This document shows positions 8,565-19,717 of a DNA stretch of 64,000 bases, one piece after another. The notes below the pieces were generated by a model that was given only the letters and a program-made list of their open reading frames with translations, was not told the origin of the DNA and did no database searches. The stretch's first letter is position 1, and the number at the start of each line of letters is the position of its first letter. Both the position numbers and the translations under genes were made by a program. Source of the stretch: Chloroflexota bacterium (GTDB taxonomy: Bacteria; Chloroflexota; Dehalococcoidia; Lucifugimonadales; UBA3495); assembly GCA_009837355.1 (NCBI GenBank), contig VXTR01000068.1:224178-288177 (forward strand). The letters run 5' to 3'.

Positions 8565-9035
8565 ATGTCGCGAAGACGCCGCGCCGAACCCAGGGTCATC
8601 AAGCCGGACCCTCGGTACAACAACCTGGAGCTGGCCAAGTTCATCAACCGGGTTATGATTAAAGGCAAGAAGTCCACCGCCCAACGGGTCGTGTATGACG
8701 CCCTGGAACTGGTTCGCCAGGACGCCAGCCAGGATCCCATGGTGGTGTTCACCGCGGCCATGCGCAATGCGACGCCGCTGGTGGAAGTCCGTCCCCGTCG
8801 GGTCGGCGGCGCGACCTACCAGGTTCCCGTGGAGTTGCGCCCCAACCGCAGCGAAGCCCTGGCCATGCGCTGGATTATCCGAGGCGCCCGTGGCCGCAAC
8901 GGTATGCGGATGGCTCGCGGTCTCGCCAACGAATTCATCGACGCCGCTCGGGGTGAAGGTTCTGCGGTGCGCCGCAAGGACGAACTTCATCGCATGGCCG
9001 AAGCCAACCGGGCCTTCGTTCACTATCGCCGCTAA
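8565..9035 (+). CDS. rpsG: 30S ribosomal protein S7
   Basis: MSRRRRAEPRVIKPDPRYNNLELAKFINRVMIKGKKSTAQRVVYDAL... Confidence 0.97.
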   Translation: MSRRRRAEPRVIKPDPRYNNLELAKFINRVMIKGKKSTAQRVVYDALELVRQDASQDPMVVFTAAMRNATPLVEVRPRRVGGATYQVPVELRPNRSEALAMRWIIRGARGRNGMRMARGLANEFIDAARGEGSAVRRKDELHRMAEANRAFVHYRR

Positions 9036-9088
9036 TTGCAGCCACGGTCAAACGCAACGGGCTGTATAGAGGAATCACAGGTTTCCCC

Positions 9089-11167
9089 ATGACTGTCGTA
9101 CAGACGCCGGCCAACAAAATCCGCAATATCGGGTTCATCGCTCACATCGATGCCGGAAAGACCACCGTCACCGAGCGCGTGCTTTACCTCACCGGACGCA
9201 TCCGCAAGGTCGGCGGCGTCGATCAGGGCACCACCGCTATGGACTGGATGCCCCAGGAGAAAGAGCGGGGCATTACCATCACCGCCGCCGCCACCACCGC
9301 TTACTGGCAGGACCACCAGGTCAACATCATTGACACCCCCGGCCACGTGGACTTTACGGCGGAAGTGGAGCGCAGCCTTCGAGTGCTGGACGGCGGCATC
9401 GTCGTTCTGGACGCGGTAGCCGGCGTGCAGCCCCAGTCCGAAACCGTCTGGCGTCAGGCCGATACTTACAACGTTCCCCGCATCTGCTTCGTCAATAAGA
9501 TGGACCGCGTTGGCGCATCCTACGAACGCACCATTGAGTCGGTGCGACGACGGCTGAAAGGCAACCCGGTGGCCGTACAGATACCCATGGGAGCCGAGGA
9601 CGAATTTCGTGGCGTGGTCGATCTCATTGAAGGCCAGGCCATTATGTATTCCGATGGCCGCGACGACGTGGCCGAGCCGCCTGAACTCATCCCAGTTCCG
9701 ACGGAATACGAGAAGGCTTTCCACGACTACCGCCAGGAGATGATTGAGAAAATCGTCGAAACCGACGAAGCCTTGCTCATCAAGTACCTGGAAGGCGAAG
9801 ACATCTGCGCCGAAGACCTCCGCTCAGCCCTGCGCAGCGCGACCATCAATCGGCAACTGGTGCCCGTGCTGTGCGGCAGCGCCATGCGCGGCAAGGGCAT
9901 CGACCCCCTGCTGGATGCCATCATCGGCTATCTGCCATCGCCCCTGGACGTGCCGGCGGTGGAGGGCACTGTTCCGGGCACCGACGACGTGGAACTCCGG
10001 GAGCCGGTGGATAGCGAACCCCTGTCGGCCCTGGCTTTCAAGGTCGTCGTTGACCCTTACGTGGGCCGGCTGGTGTTCCTGCGGATTTATTCCGGCACGG
10101 TCGGAGCCGGCGCCGCGGTCCGCAACGTTACGCGAGGCAATCGCGAGCGCATGGGCCGGCTGCTCCGTATGCACGCCAATCACCGCGAAGAGCTGGAGAC
10201 GATAACCGCCGGCAACATCTGCGCCGCTGTCGGCCTGAAAGACACCTTTACTGGCGACACCATCTGCAGCGACCACAAGCCAGTCATCCTGGAACCGCCT
10301 CACTTCCCCGAACCGGTAGTTTCCGTGGCCATTGAGCCGGCAACCCGCGCCGATCAGGACAAGCTGGGCGAGGCCATGCGCAAGCTTTCGGAGGAAGACC
10401 CCACCTTCGTCGTCCGTTATAACGACGAAACCGGGCAGACCATCATCTCCGGCATGGGCGAGCTGCACCTGGAAGTGCTGGTTGACCGGATGCGCCGAGA
10501 GTTTGACGTTGAAGCCCGGGTGGGGCAACCCCGGGTCGCCTACCGCGAAACCATCACCAAGCCGATCCGCATTGAAGGACGGTTCGTGCGCCAAACGGGC
10601 GGACACGGCCAGTTCGGGCACGTATGGCTGGAAATCGAACCGCAGGAGCGTGGTGAAGGCAACGAGTTCGTTGACGGCATCACCGGCGGCGTGATTCCTC
10701 GCCAGTTCATCCCGGCGGTCCAAGCCGGTGTGATGCAAGGGCTGGACAACGGACCCTTGGCCGGGTACCCTCTCGTGGACTTGAAGGTAACGCTGGTAGA
10801 TGGCAGCTATCACACGGTAGATTCGTCCGAGATGGCCTTCCGTTCCGCGGCGATGATCGCCCTGCGAGACGGAACCCGCCGCGCCGCGCCGGTACTCCAG
10901 GAACCCATCTTCGAGATGGAGATAGTGACCCCGGGCGAGTACCTCAGCGAAGTGCTCAGCGACCTGGGCGGACGCCGCGCCCAGATTCGCAGCATTGAGG
11001 GGGTCGAAGACCTCCAAACCGTGAGCGCGATGATTCCGCTGGGGGAGACTTTCGCCTACACTACGGCGCTGCGTTCGTTGACCCGCGGTCGGGCTTCGTA
11101 CACCATGGAGTTCAGGCACTACGAGCCGGTGCCCGAAAACCTGCTGCGGAACATCACAAACATCTGA
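9089..11167 (+). CDS. fusA: elongation factor G
   Basis: 692 aa; NIGFIAHIDAGKTTVTERVLYLTGRIRKVG, DTPGHVDFTAEVERSLRVLDG, NKMDR. Confidence 0.98.
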   Translation: MTVVQTPANKIRNIGFIAHIDAGKTTVTERVLYLTGRIRKVGGVDQGTTAMDWMPQEKERGITITAAATTAYWQDHQVNIIDTPGHVDFTAEVERSLRVLDGGIVVLDAVAGVQPQSETVWRQADTYNVPRICFVNKMDRVGASYERTIESVRRRLKGNPVAVQIPMGAEDEFRGVVDLIEGQAIMYSDGRDDVAEPPELIPVPTEYEKAFHDYRQEMIEKIVETDEALLIKYLEGEDICAEDLRSALRSATINRQLVPVLCGSAMRGKGIDPLLDAIIGYLPSPLDVPAVEGTVPGTDDVELREPVDSEPLSALAFKVVVDPYVGRLVFLRIYSGTVGAGAAVRNVTRGNRERMGRLLRMHANHREELETITAGNICAAVGLKDTFTGDTICSDHKPVILEPPHFPEPVVSVAIEPATRADQDKLGEAMRKLSEEDPTFVVRYNDETGQTIISGMGELHLEVLVDRMRREFDVEARVGQPRVAYRETITKPIRIEGRFVRQTGGHGQFGHVWLEIEPQERGEGNEFVDGITGGVIPRQFIPAVQAGVMQGLDNGPLAGYPLVDLKVTLVDGSYHTVDSSEMAFRSAAMIALRDGTRRAAPVLQEPIFEMEIVTPGEYLSEVLSDLGGRRAQIRSIEGVEDLQTVSAMIPLGETFAYTTALRSLTRGRASYTMEFRHYEPVPENLLRNITNI

Positions 11168-11239
11168 CGGCCAAGCCCGTTCGCCGGGACGCTTTGTTCA
11201 ATTGGACGGTCAAATCAGGGGAGCGTTGAAAACTGAATC

Positions 11240-11551
11240 ATGGTAGCCAGGCAGCAAATGCGGATAATCCTCAAGGCCTTTGACCACAAGATGCTGGACC
11301 AGTCCAGCGCGCAGATTGTGGAAACGGCAGAACTTACCGGAGCCAGGGTGGCCGGGCCAGTGCCCTTGCCTACCCAGATCCGGCGTTTCTGTGTGATTCG
11401 CGGCCCCCACGTTGACAAGGATTCCCGCGAGCACTTTGAAATCCGCACGCACAAAAGGCTGCTCGACATCATGGAACCCACCAGCAAGACCATCGACGCT
11501 CTCACCCGACTCAATATGCCGGCGGGGGTGGATATTTCCATCAAGCTCTAG
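11240..11551 (+). CDS. rpsJ: 30S ribosomal protein S10
   Basis: [46 protein letters not shown]; likely start at the internal MRIILKAFD. Confidence 0.95.
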   Translation: MVARQQMRIILKAFDHKMLDQSSAQIVETAELTGARVAGPVPLPTQIRRFCVIRGPHVDKDSREHFEIRTHKRLLDIMEPTSKTIDALTRLNMPAGVDISIKL

Positions 11552-11591
11552 TCGCGGCGCCGGATTTCCGGCCTTGATGCCCTGACCAGGC

Positions 11592-11620
11592 TTGAATAAA
11601 TACTAAACCCGTCGTAAAAT
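11592..11620 (+). promoter_or_regulatory. internal sigma70-type promoter upstream of rplC
   Basis: TTGAAT-17 nt-TAAAAT in the 216-bp rpsJ-rplC gap. Confidence 0.5.
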
Positions 11621-11632
11621 TATAGTTCCTCT

Positions 11633-11658
11633 GGCGGCAGGCACAGGCCACTGCCGCC
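11633..11658 (+). other. leader hairpin upstream of rplC
   Basis: GGCGGCAG-N10-CTGCCGCC perfect 8-bp inverted repeat. Confidence 0.5.
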
Positions 11659-11767
11659 GTTTCATCTGAATTGAACTCCCCAGGCCCCGTCGATACGGCG
11701 AGTCGCGCACCACCAACACGGGCGCTCGCGGCGGTGAGGCCAAGTCTCGAACAGACAGGCAAAGAAA

Positions 11768-12400
11768 ATGCTGAAGGCATTCTTAGGCAAAAAAATAGGC
11801 ATGACCCAGGTGTTCAACGACGCTGGGCAGGTGGTTCCGGTAACCATTATTGAGGCCGGCCCTTGTGCCGTTACCCAGATTCGTACTGTGGAGAACGACG
11901 GTTACGAGTCCGTGCAGTTGGGCTTCGGCCGGGTCCGCCGCCCCAACAAGCCCGACGCCGGCCATCTCAAGGGCAGTCAGATTGGACGCCGGCTTCAGGA
12001 AGTTGCTGCCGACGATATCGGTGAATACGAAGTCGGCCAACTGGTTTCGGTGGAAATTTTTGAACCGGGCGAAATCGTGGACGTGAGCGGCAAATCCAAA
12101 GGCCGCGGCTTTGCCGGAACTATGAAACGACACGGTTTTGGAGGCGGCCCTCGTACGCACGGTCAGTCCGACCGGGCCCGCGCTCCCGGATCCATTGGCG
12201 GCGGCACTACGCCCGGCAAGGTCTTCAAGGGCCTGAAAATGGCCGGACACATGGGCAACCGCCGTGTTACCAGCAAGGGGCTGGAAGTAGTCCGGGTTGA
12301 CGTGGAGCGCAACCTGCTGATGGTCAAAGGCGGCATCCCCGGCGGCCCCAACAGCCCGGTTACCATTCGCAAGACAGGAAAGAGCAAGGCGCAAGCATAA
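11768..12400 (+). CDS. rplC: 50S ribosomal protein L3
   Basis: [32 protein letters not shown]... Confidence 0.97.
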   Translation: MLKAFLGKKIGMTQVFNDAGQVVPVTIIEAGPCAVTQIRTVENDGYESVQLGFGRVRRPNKPDAGHLKGSQIGRRLQEVAADDIGEYEVGQLVSVEIFEPGEIVDVSGKSKGRGFAGTMKRHGFGGGPRTHGQSDRARAPGSIGGGTTPGKVFKGLKMAGHMGNRRVTSKGLEVVRVDVERNLLMVKGGIPGGPNSPVTIRKTGKSKAQA

Positions 12401-13080
12401 TGGAACTCCCCGTAGTCAACGCCAATGGCGACGCCATCGACACCATCAGCATTGATGATGGCATCTTCGACGTGCCGATGAATCAAACGCTGGTGCACCA
12501 GGCCATGGTGATCTACCAGCTCAACCAGCGGCAGGGCACCCACTCAACGCGTACCCGCGCCGAAGTGTCAGGCGGCGGCCGCAAACCGTGGATTCAGAAA
12601 CACACCGGGCGCGCCCGCCAGGGCAGCATCCGCTCACCCCAGTGGCGGCACGGTGGTATCGTATTTGGCCCCAAGCCGCGGGACTACCGTAAAGCCCTGC
12701 CCCGGGCGATGCGGCGGAAGGCTTTGCAGTGCGTGCTGTCTGAGAAAATCCGAAACGGACGCCTGGTCTGCATCGACTCGCTGGACAGTTTGGACGGACG
12801 CACTAAGTCCATGAAGCAGTTGCTGGAAAGCCTGCGCATCATCGGCTCGGTGCTGGTGGTTTCCGGAGAAGCTCAGCAGAACGTGGCCCGGGCCGGCGGA
12901 AATCTGAAGCAGGTTTGGACTTTGCCGTCCGATTTGGTGAACGCGAATGATGTTCTCAAGCGCGAGACCGTCCTGATTACCGTGGATGGCATCCGTCGGA
13001 TTGCGGAACTGTGCACCAAGCCCCGGTTCCGAGCCAGGCAGGCGGCGGAAGCAGCGGCAAGCGAGGAGGCCCAGGAATGA
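12400..13080 (+). CDS. rplD: 50S ribosomal protein L4
   Basis: RAEVSGGGRKPWIQKHTGRARQGSIRSPQWRHGGIVFGPKPRDY. Confidence 0.97.
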   Translation: MELPVVNANGDAIDTISIDDGIFDVPMNQTLVHQAMVIYQLNQRQGTHSTRTRAEVSGGGRKPWIQKHTGRARQGSIRSPQWRHGGIVFGPKPRDYRKALPRAMRRKALQCVLSEKIRNGRLVCIDSLDSLDGRTKSMKQLLESLRIIGSVLVVSGEAQQNVARAGGNLKQVWTLPSDLVNANDVLKRETVLITVDGIRRIAELCTKPRFRARQAAEAAASEEAQE

Positions 13081-13361
13081 ATATCAGCGAGGTGCTGCTC
13101 AGGCCCACCATCACGGAAAAGAGCACGCTGCTGCATGAGGACGGCCAGTACACCTTCCAGGTCGCCCCTCGGGCAAATAAAACCCTGGTGAAGCAGGCCG
13201 TGGAGCAGAATTTCGGCGTGAAGGTGGTCAGCGTCAACATCACCGTCAACCGGGGCAAGCGCAAGCGCTACGGTCCGCGCTTCAAGAAGCAGCCGGACGT
13301 CAAGAAGGCCGTGGTTACCCTCCGACCCGGCGACCGTATCGACCTGATTGAGGGCCTGTAA
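13077..13361 (+). CDS. rplW: 50S ribosomal protein L23
   Basis: [38 protein letters not shown] overlaps the rplD stop. Confidence 0.95.
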   Translation: MNISEVLLRPTITEKSTLLHEDGQYTFQVAPRANKTLVKQAVEQNFGVKVVSVNITVNRGKRKRYGPRFKKQPDVKKAVVTLRPGDRIDLIEGL

Positions 13362-13363
13362 TC

Positions 13364-14200
13364 ATGCCGTTGAAGAACCTGCGACCCATCACTCCAGGCA
13401 CGCGCAACGCGGTGCGTCCCTCCTTTGAGGAGATAACGACCAGGAAGCCGGAAAAGTCTTTGCTGGAGCCACTGCAGAAGCGCGGCGGACGGAACAACCG
13501 GGGCCGCATCACCGCCTATCATCGGGGCGGCGGCTCCAAGCGGATGTACCGGCGCATCGACTTCAAGCGGCGCAAGGACGGAGTGCCGGCCACCGTAAAG
13601 AGCATCGAGTACGACCCCAACCGGACCACACGGATCGCCCTGCTCCACTACGCCGACGGTGAGAAGGCTTATATCCTGGCGCCGGTGAACCTCTCGGTAG
13701 GCGACAAGGTGGAGTCCGGCCCGGACGCGGAAATCAGCCCCGGCAATACTTTGCCCCTGCGCAACATTCCCACCGGTACGGTGGTGCACAATCTGGAACT
13801 GACCCCCGGTCGCGGCGGGCAACTGGTACGCGGCGCCGGCACCGGAGCGCAGGTATTGTCCCGGGAAGGCGATTACGTGCTCATCCGTTTGCCCTCCGGC
13901 GAGATGCGTCGCATCCTGCTGAACTGCCGGGCCAGCGTGGGGCAGTTGTCCAACCCCGACCACAAGAACGAAAGCCTGGGCAAGGCCGGCGCCAAACGGC
14001 ATCTTGGCCGTCGTCCCCACGTGCGCGGCGTCGCCAAGAACCCGGTTGACCACCCCCACGGCGGCGGCGAAGGGCGCTCCCCCATCGGAATGCCCGGCCC
14101 CAAGTCGCCCTGGGGCAAGCCAACCCTGGGTCACAAAACTCGCAACAAGAAGAAGACCTCCAGCCGGTTCATCGTCCGCGGACGTCGCTGGCGGCGGTAA
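13364..14200 (+). CDS. rplB: 50S ribosomal protein L2
   Basis: [24 protein letters not shown] ... [23 protein letters not shown]. Confidence 0.98.
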   Translation: MPLKNLRPITPGTRNAVRPSFEEITTRKPEKSLLEPLQKRGGRNNRGRITAYHRGGGSKRMYRRIDFKRRKDGVPATVKSIEYDPNRTTRIALLHYADGEKAYILAPVNLSVGDKVESGPDAEISPGNTLPLRNIPTGTVVHNLELTPGRGGQLVRGAGTGAQVLSREGDYVLIRLPSGEMRRILLNCRASVGQLSNPDHKNESLGKAGAKRHLGRRPHVRGVAKNPVDHPHGGGEGRSPIGMPGPKSPWGKPTLGHKTRNKKKTSSRFIVRGRRWRR

Positions 14201-14254
14201 GCAACAGCATCACACTGCGCCCTTTGCTGCGGCGCTTCAGGCAGTCATAAGGCT

Positions 14255-14539
14255 ATGTCTCGTTCAGTCAAAAAAGGACCTTACGTCCATCCCAAGCTGC
14301 TGAAAAAGGTGAACCAGGTTCGCGAATCTGGCGAAGCCACCGTCATTCGTACCTGGTCCCGCGATTCGATGATAATGCCCGAGATGGTCGGGCTGAACTT
14401 CGGCGTGCACGACGGCCGCCGCCACGTGCCGGTTTTCGTCACTGAGAACATGGTAGGCCATCGCCTGGGAGAATTTGCCCCCACGCGTACCTATCGCGGA
14501 CACGTCGCCCGCTCCGAGCGTTCCAGCAGGGTGAGGTGA
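14255..14539 (+). CDS. rpsS: 30S ribosomal protein S19
   Basis: [19 protein letters not shown]...[16 protein letters not shown]. Confidence 0.97.
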   Translation: MSRSVKKGPYVHPKLLKKVNQVRESGEATVIRTWSRDSMIMPEMVGLNFGVHDGRRHVPVFVTENMVGHRLGEFAPTRTYRGHVARSERSSRVR

Positions 14540-14543
14540 CCTG

Positions 14544-14888
14544 ATGCCGGCAGTACGAGCAGTAGCCAAGCAGGTGGGCGCGTCGCCCAAGCGCCTCAAA
14601 CCCATTCTGGACGCTGTCCGGGGGATGGCCGTCAACGATGCCCTGGACCACCTGAGCCTGATGACTTCGCCCTGGGCCCGCTCCGTGGCCAAGGTGGTGC
14701 AATCGGCGGCTTCCAACGCCGAGAACAATCTGTTTATGAACCGGAACGAGCTGCGTATCACGCGCATTTCCGCAGACCAGGCCCGCCCGCTCAAGCGTTT
14801 CCGCGCCCGGGCCCGGGGCCGCATCGGTCGGGTTACCCGCCGTTCCAGCCACATCATCATCGAAGTGGACGAGATACAGGAGGGCTGA
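14544..14888 (+). CDS. rplV: 50S ribosomal protein L22
   Basis: L22 position and sequence; ASPKRLKPILDAVRGMAVNDALDHL. Confidence 0.95.
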   Translation: MPAVRAVAKQVGASPKRLKPILDAVRGMAVNDALDHLSLMTSPWARSVAKVVQSAASNAENNLFMNRNELRITRISADQARPLKRFRARARGRIGRVTRRSSHIIIEVDEIQEG

Positions 14889-14892
14889 CCTG

Positions 14893-15627
14893 ATGGGCCA
14901 TAAAACCCACCCCCTGGGGTTCCGGCTGGGGATTATCAAAGACTGGAAAACCCACTGGTACGCCAACAACGGCGCCCAGTACCGCGACGGTGTCATGCGT
15001 GACCTGTCCCTGCGTGACACTATTCACGACGAATACGCGGCTTTTTCCGACGCGGGAATCGCGCGCATCGAGATTGACCGTACGGCCCAGGAAACCATCA
15101 TCAACATTCACTCGGCCCGGCCCGGCATCCTCATCGGGCGCGACGGCGACCGGGTGAAAGGTCTGCGCACCCGCTTGGAGACCATGACCAGTGGACAACT
15201 CCGCCTGAACATCGTCGAAATCGAGCAGCCCGAACTTGACCCCTACCTGGTGGGCCGGAACATTGCTGACCAGCTCAGCCGGCGCGTCGCCTACCGCCGC
15301 GCCATGCGCCAGGCTGCGTTGCGCACCATGCAGGCCGGCGCCGAGGGCATCAAAATCATTACCAAGGGCCGGATCTCCGGCGCCGAAATCGCCCGCACCG
15401 AAAAGCTGATGATGGGCCAGGTTCCCCTGCACACCCTGCGGGCCGATATTGATTACGCCCTGGCCGAGGCGCACACCGCCATGGGCCGCATCGGCATCAA
15501 GGTGTGGATTTATAAAGGCCAGATCATGCCGGCCGCCGCAGAAGAGGACGGCGAACTCGAAAGCATCGAATTCCGCGTCACCAGCCAGGACGGCGACGGC
15601 GAGATGGAAATAGAGCTGGACCAATAG
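14893..15627 (+). CDS. rpsC: 30S ribosomal protein S3
   Basis: [26 protein letters not shown]...[15 protein letters not shown]. Confidence 0.97.
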   Translation: MGHKTHPLGFRLGIIKDWKTHWYANNGAQYRDGVMRDLSLRDTIHDEYAAFSDAGIARIEIDRTAQETIINIHSARPGILIGRDGDRVKGLRTRLETMTSGQLRLNIVEIEQPELDPYLVGRNIADQLSRRVAYRRAMRQAALRTMQAGAEGIKIITKGRISGAEIARTEKLMMGQVPLHTLRADIDYALAEAHTAMGRIGIKVWIYKGQIMPAAAEEDGELESIEFRVTSQDGDGEMEIELDQ

Positions 15628-15650
15628 CCCCTGCTACGGAGATTTTCACC

Positions 15651-16091
15651 ATGTTGCAACCTAAGAGGACAAAATTCCGAAAGATGGGGCGGGGCAAGCG
15701 CCGGGGTGCCGCCAGCACCGGCAATACTGTCGAATTCGGCGAGATTGGCCTGAAAGCGATGAGTCCCGAGTGGATTACCGCCCGGCAGATTGAATCCGCC
15801 CGTATCGCCATCACCCGCCATTTGCAGCGCGGTGGCAAGACCTGGATTCGAATCTTTCCCGACAAGCCGGTTTCCAAGAAACCTGCCGAAGTGCGCATGG
15901 GCGGCGGTAAGGCTGCTAACGACCACTGGGTCGCCGTGGTCAGGCCCGGCCGCATCATGTTCGAAGTCGGCGGCGTGCCCATCAACCAGGCTGAAGAAGC
16001 CCTGCAGCGCGCCGCCCACAAGCTGCCCATTCCCACCAAGGTCGTGTACCGCGACCGGGTCAACTCCCTGCTGTCCGGTTCGGGAGGATAA
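15651..16091 (+). CDS. rplP: 50S ribosomal protein L16
   Basis: [36 protein letters not shown]. Confidence 0.97.
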   Translation: MLQPKRTKFRKMGRGKRRGAASTGNTVEFGEIGLKAMSPEWITARQIESARIAITRHLQRGGKTWIRIFPDKPVSKKPAEVRMGGGKAANDHWVAVVRPGRIMFEVGGVPINQAEEALQRAAHKLPIPTKVVYRDRVNSLLSGSGG

Positions 16092-16094
16092 CCC

Positions 16095-16295
16095 ATGAAA
16101 ATGTACGAGATCCGGGCGTTGACCGACGACCAGATTCGCGACGAGTTGGGCAAGTCCTACCAGGAATTGATGAACCTTCGCTTTCGCGAGGCCACCAACC
16201 AGCTCACTGACACCAACCAACCCCGCAAAACCCGCAGAGACATCGCCAGAATGTTGACCTGCCTGCGCGAGCGGGAATCCTACCAGGCATCATAA
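16095..16295 (+). CDS. rpmC: 50S ribosomal protein L29
   Basis: MKMYEIRALTDDQIRDELGKSYQELMNLRFREATNQL. Confidence 0.93.
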   Translation: MKMYEIRALTDDQIRDELGKSYQELMNLRFREATNQLTDTNQPRKTRRDIARMLTCLRERESYQAS

Positions 16296-16314
16296 CCGCA
16301 AGGGACATTAACCA

Positions 16315-16701
16315 ATGGCCAAAACGATGCGAAAGATTCGGGTGGGCTCCGTCGTGAGCACCCGGATGGACAAGACCGCCGTAGTGGAACTGGTCTGGAA
16401 GCAGCGCCACCGCGTCTATCGTAAGCAGATGCGTCGCGTTACCCGCTTCTACGTCCACGACCCGGAAGGGCAATGTGCGATTGGGGATACCGTGCGCATC
16501 CAGGAGACGCGCCCGATTTCTCGTACCAAGCACTGGCGTCTGCTGGAAATTCTGTCCCGACGCGAAGTCGCCGACGTCCGGCCCATCGACCTGGAAACCG
16601 ACGTGGCGATTGAGCCGGCCGACGGCGAAGTGGATTCCGATGCTCCGGCTGATGCCGAAACCGAAAATGGCGTTACTGCCGAAAATAACGAGGATGCGTA
16701 A
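16315..16701 (+). CDS. rpsQ: 30S ribosomal protein S17 with acidic C-terminal extension
   Basis: VGSVVSTRMDKTAVVELVWKQRHRVYRKQMRRVTRFYVHDPEG; about 40-aa acidic tail. Confidence 0.95.
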   Translation: MAKTMRKIRVGSVVSTRMDKTAVVELVWKQRHRVYRKQMRRVTRFYVHDPEGQCAIGDTVRIQETRPISRTKHWRLLEILSRREVADVRPIDLETDVAIEPADGEVDSDAPADAETENGVTAENNEDA

Positions 16702-17070
16702 ATGATACAGAGTTACACCAGGCTCCACGTCGCCGACAACAGCGGCGCGCGGCGCATCCGACTGATTAACATCCCCGGCTCCAGCCGACGCAAGTATGCG
16801 TCGGTAGGAGACATCATCGTGTGCACGGTCCGGGAGGCCGTGCCCAATTCTCCCGTCCGTAAGGGTTCGGTGGTCAAGGCTGTGATAGTCCGCCAGGCCG
16901 CGCCGCTCCAACGCCCGGATGGTACTTATATCAAGTTCGACGACAACGCCGCCGTTCTGATTAACGACAACCAGTTGCCCCGGGGCACCCGCATCTTCGG
17001 CCCGGTGGCCCGGGAACTCCGCGACAAGGGCTTTATGCGTATCGTTTCGCTGGCTCCGGAGGTGGTGTGA
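16702..17070 (+). CDS. rplN: 50S ribosomal protein L14
   Basis: [37 protein letters not shown]. Confidence 0.97.
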   Translation: MIQSYTRLHVADNSGARRIRLINIPGSSRRKYASVGDIIVCTVREAVPNSPVRKGSVVKAVIVRQAAPLQRPDGTYIKFDDNAAVLINDNQLPRGTRIFGPVARELRDKGFMRIVSLAPEVV

Positions 17071-17342
17071 TGGCGAAGGCGAAGATTCGGCGCGGCGACG
17101 ATGTCCTCGTCATCGCCGGCAAGGACAAGGGTAAGACCGGCCGCGTCCTGCAGATGGTGCCCGAAAAAAATCGGGTCATAGTTGAGGGCGTCAACATGGT
17201 GGTCAAACACTACAAGCCGCGTCCCGGAATTCGCCAGGGTGGGCGGGTCCAGCAGGAAGCCTCCATCCACATCTCTAACATCAAGCTCATCCAGAGCAAT
17301 TACACCGAACCCAGCACGCAGTTCCGCAACCGGGACGAGTGA
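17070..17342 (+). CDS. rplX: 50S ribosomal protein L24
   Basis: [29 protein letters not shown] (KOW motif). Confidence 0.95.
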   Translation: MAKAKIRRGDDVLVIAGKDKGKTGRVLQMVPEKNRVIVEGVNMVVKHYKPRPGIRQGGRVQQEASIHISNIKLIQSNYTEPSTQFRNRDE

Positions 17343-17347
17343 TTATC

Positions 17348-17929
17348 ATGGCCACTGACCAACAGGAACAAACTGCGGAATTGCAGCCGCCCTCTTTCAA
17401 GGCCCGGTTTCGCGATGAGATTATCCCGGCAATGGTGTCGGAGTTCAGCTACTCCAGCCCGATGCAGGTGCCCAAGGTTACCAAGATCAACCTCAACATT
17501 GGCTTGGGCGAAGCCCTCACCAACGGCCGGGCAATGGAGAGCGCCGTCAGGGACCTGACCACGATATCCGGTCAGAAGCCCATCATAACCAGGGCCCGTA
17601 GATCCATCGCCGGCTTCAAAGTCCGCGAGGGCAACCCCATTGGCACTGCGGTTACCCTGCGCGGCGACCGCATGTATTATTTCCTGGAACGGCTCATCAT
17701 CACCGCGCTGCCCCGTATCCGCGACTTTCGGGGCATCTCCCGTCGCGGATTCGACGGGCGCGGTAATTTCTCGCTGGGACTGCGCGAGCAGATCGTGTTC
17801 CCCGAAATCGACTACAACAGCATCGACCGGCTGCGCGGGTTGCAGGTTACCATAACCACCAGCGCTCCCAATGACGCCGAGGCAACTCGCTTGCTCGAGC
17901 ACTTCGGTATGCCCTTCATCCGCCAGTAG
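17348..17929 (+). CDS. rplE: 50S ribosomal protein L5
   Basis: [16 protein letters not shown]...[20 protein letters not shown]. Confidence 0.95.
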   Translation: MATDQQEQTAELQPPSFKARFRDEIIPAMVSEFSYSSPMQVPKVTKINLNIGLGEALTNGRAMESAVRDLTTISGQKPIITRARRSIAGFKVREGNPIGTAVTLRGDRMYYFLERLIITALPRIRDFRGISRRGFDGRGNFSLGLREQIVFPEIDYNSIDRLRGLQVTITTSAPNDAEATRLLEHFGMPFIRQ

Positions 17930-17967
17930 GCCCGGCAATCAGACCCCAGCCAACGGAGAAGACAGTT

Positions 17968-18273
17968 TTGGCCAAGAAATCCTCCATCGTGAAGAACGAG
18001 CGACGCAAGCGAACCGTCGCCAAGTACGCTGCCCAGCGAGCCGCGCTGCTGGCCGAGGCTCGCGATTTGTCCAAGCCCATGCGCGAACGCTTTGAAGCCC
18101 GCCAGAAGCTGGCGCTGCTGCCCCCTGACGCTAACCCCAACCGCATCCGCAATCGGGATGGCGCTACGGGTCGGCCCCGAGGATACATCCGCCACTTCGG
18201 CCTGTCGCGTATTTCCTTTCGCGAAATGGCTTTGGACGGGCTGCTGCCCGGAGTTCGCAAGGCCAGCCTCTAA
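17968..18273 (+). CDS. rpsN: 30S ribosomal protein S14 (long, Cys-free form; TTG start)
   Basis: MAKKSSIVKNERRKRTVAKYAAQRAALL...RPRGYIRHFGLSRISFREMA. Confidence 0.95.
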   Translation: MAKKSSIVKNERRKRTVAKYAAQRAALLAEARDLSKPMRERFEARQKLALLPPDANPNRIRNRDGATGRPRGYIRHFGLSRISFREMALDGLLPGVRKASL

Positions 18274-18314
18274 GCTCGGGCCTCACCGGAATCCACTCAT
18301 GGAGATTTGTCGCA

Positions 18315-18713
18315 ATGCCCATTAACGACCCCGTTGCCGATATGTTGACGCGCATACGCAACGCCATTCATGCCCGACACCGGACGGTTTTGGTGCCGCA
18401 ATCCAAAGTCAAGACGGCCATCGCCGACATCTTGAAGGAGCAGGGCTACATCCGGGACTGGGACTTGGCGCGGAATCGCAAGTTCCCGACCATGCGCCTA
18501 CATCTCACCTACCGCGACGACGACCAGAACGCCATCCGCGGGTTGAAGCGTGTCAGCAAGCCCGGACTGCGGGTTCACGTGGGCCGAGGTGAGATTCCGA
18601 GAGTGTACGGCGGCTTGGGCGTCGCTATCGTTTCCACTTCCCAGGGGATGATGACCGGTTACGAGGCCTGGCGAAAGGGCATCGGAGGAGAATTGGTCTG
18701 CTATGTCTGGTAA
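18315..18713 (+). CDS. rpsH: 30S ribosomal protein S8
   Basis: MPINDPVADMLTRIRNAIHARH... Confidence 0.96.
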   Translation: MPINDPVADMLTRIRNAIHARHRTVLVPQSKVKTAIADILKEQGYIRDWDLARNRKFPTMRLHLTYRDDDQNAIRGLKRVSKPGLRVHVGRGEIPRVYGGLGVAIVSTSQGMMTGYEAWRKGIGGELVCYVW

Positions 18714-19317
18714 CGAAAACCTGGTCAGCGTCGGCGTCACCGAGCGAACGCCGCCAACCGAACGACCCCTCTCACGTATCGGCCGCCAGCCCATTCCCAT
18801 TCCCCCCGGCGTAACTGCCGAGGTGTTTTACGGCGGCATCACCGTAACCGGCCCCCAGGGTACTCTGACCCAGAAGTACCACCCTGAGGTCAACGTGAAA
18901 GTTGAAGACGACCAGATCGTCGTGGAGCGGCTCACCGAGCGCAAGTTCCATCATTCACTGCACGGCCTGACCCGCTCCCTCATCGCCAACGCCGTGACCG
19001 GCGTTACCGACGGGTACAGCAAAACCCTGGAACTGATGGGCGTCGGTTATCGGGTGCAGCAGAACGGCGAGGGTATTACCCTCAGCGTCGGTTACAGCCA
19101 CACCGTGGACGTTTTTCCTGAAGAAGGATTGACCATGCAGGTGGAAGGCAACAACCGGGTGCACGTCAGTGGCGTAGACAAGCAGAAGGTCGGTCAACTG
19201 GCGGCCAAGGTTCGCCGGGTGCGTCCCCCCAACGCCTACAAAGAGAAAGGCATCCGCTACCAGGGCGAGGTGCTCCGGCTCAAGCCCGGCAAGGCCGCCG
19301 CACGCCGAGCCGTCTAA
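18703..19317 (+). CDS. rplF: 50S ribosomal protein L6
   Basis: [33 protein letters not shown]-terminal start uncertain. Confidence 0.95.
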   Translation: MSGNENLVSVGVTERTPPTERPLSRIGRQPIPIPPGVTAEVFYGGITVTGPQGTLTQKYHPEVNVKVEDDQIVVERLTERKFHHSLHGLTRSLIANAVTGVTDGYSKTLELMGVGYRVQQNGEGITLSVGYSHTVDVFPEEGLTMQVEGNNRVHVSGVDKQKVGQLAAKVRRVRPPNAYKEKGIRYQGEVLRLKPGKAAARRAV

Positions 19318-19357
19318 CAACCACAATCAAGCATCTGGATTTGAGAGTAATCTGAAA

Positions 19358-19717
19358 ATGCCGCGCGATAAAGACTCCCGAAAGCTACGCGTTGTCCGGC
19401 ATCGCCGGGTGAGAAACAAGGTCCATGGGACCCCGGAACGGCCCCGGCTGTGCGTCTTTCGCAGCCTGAAAGGTATTTACGCTCAGGTGATTGACGACTC
19501 CCGGGGACACACTCTGGCCTACGCTTCCAGCCAGGAGGTTGCATCTGCTGAGGCAACCCCCAAGACGACGGCGTCAGAGGCGGTAGGCAAACTGGTGGCC
19601 GAGCGGGCCATCGCCGCCGGCGTCAATACCGTTGTGTTCGACCGCGGCGGCTATCGGTTCCATGGACGTGTGAAAGCCCTGGCCGACGCAGCCCGTGAAG
19701 GAGGGCTTGTTTTCTGA
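19358..19717 (+). CDS. rplR: 50S ribosomal protein L18
   Basis: [45 protein letters not shown]. Confidence 0.95.
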   Translation: MPRDKDSRKLRVVRHRRVRNKVHGTPERPRLCVFRSLKGIYAQVIDDSRGHTLAYASSQEVASAEATPKTTASEAVGKLVAERAIAAGVNTVVFDRGGYRFHGRVKALADAAREGGLVF

